Shown in pieces: positions 5,822 to 11,897 of a stretch of DNA of 11,897 nt. Within the stretch, counting starts at the first letter, position 1; each line of letters begins with the position of its first letter. The stretch is from assembly GCA_036794395.1 (NCBI GenBank), contig DAIRGS010000222.1, positions 1 to 11,897 on the forward strand, read 5' to 3'. The stretch is from DASXMX01 sp036794395 (GTDB taxonomy: Bacteria > Planctomycetota > Phycisphaerae > Tepidisphaerales > Tepidisphaeraceae). The notes beneath the pieces are model-generated. The model did not search any database. It worked only from the letters and a program-made list of their open reading frames with translations, and was not told the origin of the DNA. The translations under genes were made by a program, and so were the position numbers.

Positions 5822-7599
5822 CGCGATACCCGCCGTGCGACCGACACGGTGAAGATCCCCCACCGGTCGATGTCCTGCTCGAGCTTCTCGAAACCCGCCG
5901 CCCGAACCAGCGCATCCATCTCTCCCTGTGAGCGCCGTCGCATGATCCACGGCTTCCCCTCGCGGTTGGTGAGCGTCCGGGCGATCAATTCAACCTGCGG
6001 GTGCCAGGGCTGGCAGGTGTAAAGCAGGTAGCCACCCTCCTCCACGGCGTCGGCGATCGCCTGGAGCGAGCGGAGGACCGGGGCGTTGTCGGGGAACAAC
6101 TCGTAAAGCCCCGACACGACGGCGATCGTCGGGCCGGGCGTGACCTGGGCGAGCGACGCGCGGTCGAAGGCGTCGCCTTGGACGACGGTGACATCGGGCA
6201 GTTGCAACTGGTCGGCGAGCTTGCGAGCGGCGTCGAGGTTGGCCTGGCGGTAGTCGCGGAGGCTGGCGGAGATCGGAATCCCGGCCAGGCGGTGCATGGT
6301 TTCCAATATGTATCGGCCGGGCCCGGAGGCGATGTCGAGGATGTGGACCGGGCGGCCCGAGCGATGGACGCGATCGATGGTGGCGGCGAGAAGGCGCTCG
6401 AGGTTCTGCCGTCGGACCCGGATGCCGCGCCAGCCGACCGCGTTGAGGTAGAAATAATCGATCAGTCTGCCCAGGGGCGTGACGCCACGGGGCTTGTTCT
6501 CGTAGACGTAATCGAGCGTGACGCCGGAGTCGAAACCGGCGCGCCAGCCAAGTCGGATGCCGGTCGAGAGCCCTCCGTAGAGCTTCATCGCGGCGCGCGC
6601 AATCGGCCATCGCAGCGAGCCGGGCGCGCGGAGCAGGTCATATTCGGTGCGGGAGAAGCCTCCCTTGTCGGCGTCGAGAAAGGCATCCGCCACAGGGGAT
6701 CGGGCGAGGCATTCTTCGAGGAACTTGCCGGCGCGGTCCACGACAATCCGGCATTCTTTTTCGTGGAACAGCGAATGGTAGAAGCCCGGGAAGACTTCCA
6801 TCTGCTTGAACCGCGACCCGAGCCGGCGGTAGAACTCACGCTGGGCGGGGATCTGCACGACCCAGTCGCTGCCGGCGGCGAGGATGAGCGTCGGCGTCCC
6901 GATGGCGGCGGCATCGGCAACCAGACGTGTCGCAGTGTCGTGTAGGTCTAGCAGGATGTTGACGGCAATCTGGCGGAAAATGAGCGGGTCGGCATCGTAC
7001 GCGGCCGCCTGGGCGACGTCGTGGGTAAGCATCCGCGCCTTGACGTAGCTTTTGACCGCGCCGCCCGGAAGGAACTTCTCCTTGAGGCGGAGGAATGGGA
7101 TTGCGAGCGGTACGTAGAGCTTCACGCGGAGCGCGGGCGCGGCCAGGACCATGCCGCGGATCGGCGGGGCGAAGTCATGCACCCAGGCCGCGGCGATGAC
7201 CGCGCCGACGCTGGAGGCCAGGACGGCGGTGTTCTCGGTTGCGACGCCGTGTGCACGGGCGACGTGGCGGGCAAAGCAGTCGACGTCCTTGATGACCCCG
7301 GCAAGGTTGGGGGCGCGTCCGCGTTCGCCGGACGAGCGCCCGTGGCCGCGCTGGTCCCAAGCGAACATCGCAACGTCGGGGAGATTCAGTGCGTCGACAG
7401 TCTCCTGCCAGCGCCCGGAGTGTTCGTGGCCGCGGTGGAACAGAAGAAGTGCTCTTGTGGCAGGCCGGTCGGGGAGCCACGCGCGGTAGAACGGCGTTGT
7501 GCCATCCCAGGACGTGAAGGTGTGCTCGGTCACTTGCCGTCCGGGCTTCGGCACCTTGCGTTCGACGGCGGAGCTAAGTGGCGACAACTGCGCGGTCAT
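5818..7599 (-). CDS. ynbC: YnbC-like fused alpha/beta hydrolase and SAM methyltransferase
   Basis: A 593-residue fusion; E. coli YnbC, as I recall it, has about 585. Residues 20-300 are a monoacylglycerol-lipase-like alpha/beta hydrolase: HRGHEHSGRW (55-64), WDQRGHGRSSGERG (81-94), nucleophile elbow ASSVG with S130, candidate acid D245 (GSDWVV) and H275 (FYHS). The elbow has alanine where GxSxG has its first glycine. Residues about 360-590 are a class I methyltransferase with motif I ILDIASGPGR (420-429) and a plausible acidic D449. The expected activities are hydrolysis or transfer of an acyl ester and methylation of a lipid or headgroup, both inferred from fold. The ATG at 7599 lies 2 nt after the ynbB-like stop, with AGGGG (7605-7609) 5 nt upstream. 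It overlaps the downstream gene by 4 nt. Confidence 0.87.
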   Translation of the reverse strand: MTAQLSPLSSAVERKVPKPGRQVTEHTFTSWDGTTPFYRAWLPDRPATRALLLFHRGHEHSGRWQETVDALNLPDVAMFAWDQRGHGRSSGERGRAPNLAGVIKDVDCFARHVARAHGVATENTAVLASSVGAVIAAAWVHDFAPPIRGMVLAAPALRVKLYVPLAIPFLRLKEKFLPGGAVKSYVKARMLTHDVAQAAAYDADPLIFRQIAVNILLDLHDTATRLVADAAAIGTPTLILAAGSDWVVQIPAQREFYRRLGSRFKQMEVFPGFYHSLFHEKECRIVVDRAGKFLEECLARSPVADAFLDADKGGFSRTEYDLLRAPGSLRWPIARAAMKLYGGLSTGIRLGWRAGFDSGVTLDYVYENKPRGVTPLGRLIDYFYLNAVGWRGIRVRRQNLERLLAATIDRVHRSGRPVHILDIASGPGRYILETMHRLAGIPISASLRDYRQANLDAARKLADQLQLPDVTVVQGDAFDRASLAQVTPGPTIAVVSGLYELFPDNAPVLRSLQAIADAVEEGGYLLYTCQPWHPQVELIARTLTNREGKPWIMRRRSQGEMDALVRAAGFEKLEQDIDRWGIFTVSVARRVSR

Positions 7600-7601
7600 G
7601 T

Positions 7602-8558
7602 TTACCCCTGTTTGCCGTAAAAGCGGATCATGTGGAGAAACAGCGGGCTCGAATATATCAGACTGTCGATGCGGTCCAGCACTCCCCCGTGACCCGGGAT
7701 GAGCGAGCCCATGTCTTTGACGCCGATCCCGCGCTTGATGACGCTCATGCCCAGGTCCCCCAGTTGCCCACCGACGCCGACGATCAGCCCCGTGAGCAGC
7801 AATTGAACGGGTCCAAAGTTCGGGAAGGAAAAACGCAGGAGCCATGGCAAAATCATGGAAAAGACGAGAGCGCCGAGGGCGCCTTCCCACGTCTTTTTGG
7901 GGCTGACCTGTGACCGCAAAAGGTGCTTTCGGTCACGGCCCAACAGCCTGCCGAACAGGTAGGCGGCAACGTCGTTGAGCTCGACGGCCAGCAACAGGTA
8001 GAGCAGAAACCCGCCGCCGCCCGGAACGTCGGCTATCAGCGCCACGTGAAGGAACATCCATCCGACGTAAAGGAAACCTAGCAAGGCCACCGACATGATC
8101 AGGAATTGCCCTTCAGTGCGATTTTGGAGGATCGGAATGAGCACGAACAAGGCGACCGCATATGCCGGCAGCGTCATGTAGAGGCCGTACCAGCCCGTCG
8201 AGCCGTTGTGGGGATTGCGCATCATTGCCGCGATGCCTGCCGCGAGGACGAGCAGATACCCGGCGGCGGTCATCAGCCTCTCGCGGCACAATTGCGTGGC
8301 ACGTGCGAACTCCCTGAATCCCATCAGGGCAAAAAGAATGAACAGCAGGATCGTGGGCCGGCGGCCCAGATAAATCGCGCCGAACGCCAGGGGAGCCAGG
8401 ACCCACCAACTGCCGTACGTCGCCCACACCGGCCGCAAGTTGCGCCGTATGACAAATGTGAGGAAGGCGAGAACGCCGCCGGCCACGATCAGGATCGCGA
8501 GCAAGACCGCCACGTAGACCAGGAAGATCTTGTCTTGCTGCGGAGAGTCGGTGGGCAT
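7602..8558 (-). CDS. ynbB: CdsA-family phosphatidate cytidylyltransferase (YnbB-like)
   Basis: A 318-residue polytopic membrane enzyme with about eight hydrophobic segments. CdsA proteins make CDP-diacylglycerol from phosphatidate and CTP at the cytoplasmic membrane. The family signature is intact: SVIKRGIGVKDMGSLIPGHG (272-290 region) followed by LDRIDS (294-299), with ELNDVAAYLFGRLLG (193-207) and SPKKTWEG (219-226) before it. It starts 19 nt after the ynbA-like stop and ends 2 nt before the ynbC-like start, so it is an internal operon gene. The ribosome-binding site before 8558 is weak. A CdsA paralogue beside a CDP-alcohol transferase suggests a dedicated CDP-lipid supply. It could also be the genome's main CdsA, but the operon favours the YnbB type. 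Confidence 0.9.
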   Translation of the reverse strand: MPTDSPQQDKIFLVYVAVLLAILIVAGGVLAFLTFVIRRNLRPVWATYGSWWVLAPLAFGAIYLGRRPTILLFILFALMGFREFARATQLCRERLMTAAGYLLVLAAGIAAMMRNPHNGSTGWYGLYMTLPAYAVALFVLIPILQNRTEGQFLIMSVALLGFLYVGWMFLHVALIADVPGGGGFLLYLLLAVELNDVAAYLFGRLLGRDRKHLLRSQVSPKKTWEGALGALVFSMILPWLLRFSFPNFGPVQLLLTGLIVGVGGQLGDLGMSVIKRGIGVKDMGSLIPGHGGVLDRIDSLIYSSPLFLHMIRFYGKQG

Positions 8559-8577
8559 GGGTTCTTGTCGGGATGCG

Positions 8578-9246
8578 TTATGTCGGAGTCTGTCTGGCGG
8601 CCAACGTAACCAGAATCCGCCTTAGACGAAAGGCGATCGTCTGAACGCAGCCGACAATTACGATCAGACACGTCCAGTCGAGAATCGTGAAAGGTCCGAG
8701 CCGAACATCACCGCCGTGGAAATGGATGCCGGCGAAGCTGATCCAGGCGCCGGCGTGAAGCGCGACCATCCGCCAGGGCTTGGACATGACGCCGCCATAT
8801 TCACGGCGCGCCCCCGCCGCCTGGCCGAGCGTGCCGACGTAGGCCGTGAGCACAGCGAGTATGGCGGCCCAGTAGCCGGCTAGTGGGGCGCAGAGGCCGC
8901 TATGAGCGACGCCGACGAAGATCAGCAAATCGGAAACGCGGTCGGGGAGTTCGTTGACAATTTCGCCGCGCGGAGAGGCTTTGCCGGAGGCCAAAGCGAC
9001 CATGCCATCGAGCATGTTGAACCACAAGCGGACGTAGCAGAAACCTGGCGCGATCAGCAGCAGCCAGGGAAACCGCCCCGCCTGCCAGAAGCATAGCCCG
9101 GCCAAGGCCGCGGCCATGACAGAGGCGTAGGAGACGGCATCAGGATGAATGGCAAACCGGACGCAGAAACGCACCGCCGCCTGGGCCGTGCTGCGGAAAA
9201 CGCCGGCGATGGGCCGACGCGACGTGGGCTGATAAGGACCTTGCAC
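8578..9246 (-). CDS. ynbA: CDP-alcohol phosphatidyltransferase family protein (YnbA-like)
   Basis: A 222-residue membrane protein of the family that transfers phosphatidate from CDP-diacylglycerol to an alcohol. The canonical motif D-x2-D-G-x2-A-R-x8-G-x3-D-x3-D appears here as N77-x2-D80-G81-x2-A84-L85-x8-G94-x3-N98-x3-D102-x3-D106. Two of the four metal-binding aspartates are asparagine, an extra aspartate follows, and the arginine is leucine. I recall the N/N/extra-D pattern in E. coli YnbA, but with the arginine kept. The start chosen is GTG 9246: AGGGG (9254-9258) stands 7 nt upstream and a TATACT box lies just beyond. An ATG at 9297 would add 17 unremarkable residues (239 in all). It is the first gene of the operon; the acceptor alcohol is unknown. 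Confidence 0.8.
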   Translation of the reverse strand: MQGPYQPTSRRPIAGVFRSTAQAAVRFCVRFAIHPDAVSYASVMAAALAGLCFWQAGRFPWLLLIAPGFCYVRLWFNMLDGMVALASGKASPRGEIVNELPDRVSDLLIFVGVAHSGLCAPLAGYWAAILAVLTAYVGTLGQAAGARREYGGVMSKPWRMVALHAGAWISFAGIHFHGGDVRLGPFTILDWTCLIVIVGCVQTIAFRLRRILVTLAARQTPT

Positions 9247-9267
9247 CCGCGATCCCCTAAAGCCGGG

Positions 9268-9273
9268 AGTATA
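9268..9273 (-). promoter_or_regulatory. Candidate -10 box of the ynb-like operon
   Basis: TATACT on the minus strand matches the sigma-70 -10 consensus at 5 of 6 positions. The hexamer 17 nt upstream (TGGCCG) matches only 3 of 6 for a -35 box. Transcription would begin near 9261, giving a roughly 15-nt leader that carries the AGGGG and the GTG start at 9246. It would exclude the ATG at 9297. Confidence 0.33.
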
Positions 9274-9406
9274 CCCGCACCCAGATCCGTCGGCCACCTT
9301 CTACATTGTCCGCGCATCCCCAAAACTCGCAGCTTGACGCGGCGCTCAACCCCAAAGACCATTCCACCCGTACTTACGCGGCGTCCCCCGACAACGCGAC
9401 CAACCA

Positions 9407-10555
9407 ATGCCCCAACGCTCAACCCCCATCCTACCCGGCTCCACCCTCGGCGTCCTCGGCAGCGGCCAGCTTGGCCGCATGTTCGCCATCGCCGCCCGGC
9501 AGATGGGCTATCGCGTCCACACGTTCTCACCCGACTCAGACACGCCTACGGGCCAGGTTGCCGATCTCGAAATTGTCGGGCCGTATGAAGATCTCGATGC
9601 GGTGCGGAAGTTCTCGCGCGGAGTCAAGGTCGTCACCTTCGAGTTTGAAAACGTCCCGGCCGCGACAGCGCAAGCCGCGGCGGAATGTGCCCTCGTTCGG
9701 CCCAATGGTTCTGTTCTCCACACGACCCAACACCGCCTCCGCGAGAAGACGTTTCTCTCGGGCAATGGCTTCCCCGTAACCCCGTTCCGCACCATCCGTT
9801 CGATCACCGACCTGCAAACGGCCGTGCGAGACCTCGGCCTGCCCGGCGTATTGAAGACCGCATCCTTCGGCTACGACGGCAAAGGCCAGTTCACCCTTCG
9901 CAAACCCGCCGATATCGCAACTGCATGGGGTGACGCAAGCACCACCGAGCGAATCTACGAAGCCTTCGTCGACTTCGAAAAGGAAATCTCCGTCATCGCG
10001 GCCCGCGGCCTCAATGGCGCATTCGCCCACTGGGGCGTCATCGAAAACACGCATCACAACCATATCCTCGACCTGTCGATCTGCCCCGCCGACGTCCCAC
10101 CCTCGGTAGAAAAAGAAGCCATCGCGATCGTCCGCGGCATTCTTGAATCACTCGATGTGGTCGGCGTCCTGTGCGTCGAATTCTTCCTGACCCGAAGCGG
10201 AAAGCTGCTGGTCAATGAACTCGCTCCCCGGCCTCATAATTCCGGGCATCTGACAATAGATGCGCACGTCACCAGCCAGTTCGAGCAGCAGTTGCGCGCG
10301 GTGTGCGGCCTGCCGTTGGGATCGACCCGCCAGCACAGCCCCGCTGCCATGGCAAACCTGTTGGGAGACATCTGGGACGCCGGCGAGCCAAACTGGGAAA
10401 AAGCCTGCGCCGACGACCTGATCAAATTACATCTGTACGGCAAGGCCGAGCCCCGCCGCGGTCGTAAGATGGGCCATATCACCGCGCTTGGACAAAACCG
10501 CCTTGCAGCGGCGGAAGCGGCCCACACAGTCCGAATGGCGCTTCAATCCAGATAA
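9407..10555 (+). CDS. purK: N5-carboxyaminoimidazole ribonucleotide synthase (PurK)
   Basis: A 382-residue ATP-grasp enzyme of purine synthesis. It carboxylates aminoimidazole ribonucleotide with bicarbonate and ATP to give N5-CAIR, which PurE then isomerises. Visible family marks: LGVLGSGQLGRM (14-25), TFEFENVP (77-84), KTASFGYDGKGQ (150-161), ENTHHNHILD (213-222), GVLCVEFF (253-260) and NELAPRPHNSGH (270-281). Length is typical. The start is the first ATG of the frame and sits about 13 residues before the Rossmann-like motif. No clear Shine-Dalgarno sequence precedes it, so translation may be leaderless or weakly initiated. A poor promoter candidate is TTGACG (9334-9339). It is divergent from the ynb-like operon. 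purE, its usual partner, is not in the window. Confidence 0.95.
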   Translation: MPQRSTPILPGSTLGVLGSGQLGRMFAIAARQMGYRVHTFSPDSDTPTGQVADLEIVGPYEDLDAVRKFSRGVKVVTFEFENVPAATAQAAAECALVRPNGSVLHTTQHRLREKTFLSGNGFPVTPFRTIRSITDLQTAVRDLGLPGVLKTASFGYDGKGQFTLRKPADIATAWGDASTTERIYEAFVDFEKEISVIAARGLNGAFAHWGVIENTHHNHILDLSICPADVPPSVEKEAIAIVRGILESLDVVGVLCVEFFLTRSGKLLVNELAPRPHNSGHLTIDAHVTSQFEQQLRAVCGLPLGSTRQHSPAAMANLLGDIWDAGEPNWEKACADDLIKLHLYGKAEPRRGRKMGHITALGQNRLAAAEAAHTVRMALQSR

Positions 10556-10743
10556 TGGGCGATTACACCTCCCGTCGCGCAATCCAATGCTCACGCTCCA
10601 CTTGCAGCTCACCTCCCAATTCGAATGCCCCAATTCTTTTCTCCGGCACGGATTCTGCTCTTCCATTCAGCGATCCCCGGCGATTTGCCGATGATCGCTT
10701 CGGCGATCTGATAAATGATGGCCGGCCTTGGCGGAGAATGCAT
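10556..10743. other. Intergenic spacer between purK and the SirB1-like gene
   Basis: No gene is supported. The purK frame's stop overlaps an ATG at 10555 that opens 61 codons in frame with the SirB1-like gene, but this stretch is Ser/Pro/Arg-rich and lacks family similarity. The spacer holds a UUCG-capped hairpin (10693-10708) and the AT-rich GATAAATGAT after it. Confidence 0.5.
10693..10708 (+). promoter_or_regulatory. UUCG-tetraloop hairpin upstream of the SirB1-like gene
   Basis: GATCGC (10693-10698) and GCGATC (10703-10708) pair exactly around TTCG, giving an RNA stem closed by C(UUCG)G, an unusually stable loop. It ends 35 nt before the start at 10744. There is no U-tract, so it may be a purK mRNA end, a 5'-leader element, or coincidence. 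Confidence 0.35.
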
Positions 10744-11580
10744 ATGACCCCAACCCTCCCACTGTGTGCGGCCCCGCGAGCATATAACCTGTTGGCCCGC
10801 CAGATCGCCTCCATCAATTCCCCCGATGCCCTGCTACACGGCGCGTTGGCAATCTCCATGCACCAGATGGAAGAAGTCGACGCTGCCGCGGTCGATGCGA
10901 CCTTGCAGGGATACGCCGACACGATACGCGGCCGCGTGCACGGATCTCAGCCGCAGGCTCTGCTTGCCCATCTCCACGATTTTCTGTTTGAAGAAGAGGG
11001 TTTTCGCGGCAATCACGAGGATTACTACAACCCCAGGAACAGCTTCCTGCCGGCTGTGCTTGAAACCAAACGCGGACTGCCGATCACGCTAAGCCTTTTG
11101 TACAAGACCGTAGCAGAACGTTTGGGACTGCATGTTTGGGGCATCGGGTTGCCGGGCCATTTCCTGGTCGCTGTCGATATCGATGGCGCCGCCATGATGA
11201 TCGATCCCTATGCCCAGGGACGTGAACTCTCGACCGATGAGGCTCACGACAAGCTTCAGGAGATGTTCGGCGAAGAGGTTGAGTGGTCGCCCGAATTGCT
11301 GGGGGCCGCGTCAAACCGTCACTGGCTGACGCGGATTCTGCAAAATCTGCTGAACGTGTACGGCAGCAACAATCACTTCGCCGACGTGGCGGCAGTCCTT
11401 GAAATGGAAATGCTCCTGTGGCCCGAACAGAGCCACCTTCAGCGCGATCTCGGATTGGTCTTGGCCCGGTGCGGCTTATCTGAGCCCGCCTCGCTGTGGC
11501 TGAATCGATATCTAAAGACCAATCCAGATGATCCCCAGACCTCCCAGATCAAAGAGCTTCTGGGCGTCCTCACCGCGTGA
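10744..11580 (+). CDS. SirB1-family transglutaminase-like protein with TPR tail
   Basis: A 278-residue cytoplasmic protein of the SirB1 family (Transglut_core2 plus tetratricopeptide-like helices); E. coli SirB1 is about the same length. Diagnostic blocks are YYNPRNSFLPAVLETKRGLP (94-113), ITLSLLYKTVAERLGL (114-129), GLPGHFLV (135-142) and IDPYAQGREL (153-162). The position of the transglutaminase cysteine is occupied by LSLLY residues while His139 and Asp154 remain, as is usual in this family, so it may not be a classical enzyme. Residues about 190-275 look like TPR helices. The ATG at 10744 is preferred over 10738 because GGAG (10733-10736) is 7 nt upstream of the former and only 1 nt upstream of the latter. 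Cellular function is unsettled. Confidence 0.85.
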   Translation: MTPTLPLCAAPRAYNLLARQIASINSPDALLHGALAISMHQMEEVDAAAVDATLQGYADTIRGRVHGSQPQALLAHLHDFLFEEEGFRGNHEDYYNPRNSFLPAVLETKRGLPITLSLLYKTVAERLGLHVWGIGLPGHFLVAVDIDGAAMMIDPYAQGRELSTDEAHDKLQEMFGEEVEWSPELLGAASNRHWLTRILQNLLNVYGSNNHFADVAAVLEMEMLLWPEQSHLQRDLGLVLARCGLSEPASLWLNRYLKTNPDDPQTSQIKELLGVLTA

Positions 11581-11873
11581 CAGGACGCGCGCTAGGGCCG
11601 TATTTGTCACGTTTCGTCCCATCTGTCACACTGCATCCCAGTGTTCCATCACGGAACCGAACAAAACGTTAACCAATTTTGACCTTCGGGAGCGATATTT
11701 CTACTCTTTGCTGGCGCCGACATTCCTCACTGTCCCGAGTCCGCGACCGCGCGATGTACTCTTCCCGCCGAGCGAATTCCTAGAAACCCGTTTCGCCGCG
11801 ACTAAGAGGAGCGCTTCCCCCCATTCCAATTCAGCAACACATGTTTAACGTCGAGTAGAGAAGAGGCGCAGTC
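11581..11873. other. Leader/intergenic region before the right-edge gene
   Basis: No gene is supported across 293 nt. Two adjoining small hairpins occur: CACTG/CAGTG (11629-11643) and GTTCC/GGAAC (11643-11657), sharing a base so that they would compete. A modest promoter candidate is TTGACC (11679-11684) with TACTCT 17 nt on (11702-11707), which would leave a leader of about 160 nt. The segment around 11660-11715 is AT-richer than its surroundings. Confidence 0.4.
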
Positions 11874-11897
11874 ATGTTTAGACCAATGACTTCCAGT
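11874..11897 (+). CDS. Start of an unidentified gene, cut by the window edge
   Basis: Eight codons are present (MFRPMTSS). AAGAGG at 11861-11866 lies 7 nt before the ATG, a good ribosome-binding arrangement. Too little sequence remains to suggest a product. Confidence 0.5.

Noticed and set aside
6001..6945. 314-codon plus-strand open frame antisense to the ynbC-like gene
   Set aside because: It is a shadow frame rich in Gly, Val, Glu and Asp with no motif; the opposite strand is clearly coding.
10555..10743. N-terminal extension of the SirB1-like protein from ATG 10555
   Set aside because: The 63 extra residues lack family similarity and have non-coding-like composition, and the GGAG at 10733-10736 points to the ATG at 10744.

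Overview
This 11.9 kb window is GC-rich bacterial chromosome. It holds ordinary housekeeping genes, one four-gene lipid-type operon and about 1 kb of repeat-packed non-coding DNA. No rRNA, tRNA, transposase or CRISPR array is visible. The short-period intergenic repeats, the MBL-fold gene with its own sequence style and the generous intergenic spacing suggest an environmental bacterium of the Planctomycetota or a related phylum. That is an inference from style, not proof.

Layout. At 39-881 (minus) lies a WalJ/YycJ-like MBL-fold hydrolase with an altered metal motif. From about 936 to 1660 runs a gene-free stretch with five clusters of 9-10 nt periodic repeats, a 30-nt unit present in two exact inverted copies, and a perfect 30-nt palindrome. 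At 2068-3918 (plus) is a dihydrolipoamide dehydrogenase fused to an N-terminal lipoyl domain. It is followed by a small unknown membrane protein (4054-4491, plus) with an inverted repeat in front of it.

The centre (4517-9246, minus) is a tight operon of four membrane-lipid genes: a CDP-alcohol phosphatidyltransferase, a CdsA-type CDP-diacylglycerol synthase, an alpha/beta-hydrolase/methyltransferase fusion, and a PAP2/dual-specificity phosphatase fusion. Gene order, domain fusions and lengths match what I recall of Escherichia coli ynbA-ynbB-ynbC-ynbD, whose physiological product I do not know to be settled. Read together, the genes could activate phosphatidate to CDP-diacylglycerol, attach an alcohol headgroup, dephosphorylate the product or an intermediate, and remodel acyl chains or methylate. 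This is the most interesting system in the window.

Divergent from the operon is purK (9407-10555, plus), with no purE in view. It is followed by a SirB1-type transglutaminase-like/TPR protein (10744-11580, plus). A roughly 290-nt leader then precedes the first eight codons of a further gene at the right edge (11874 onward).
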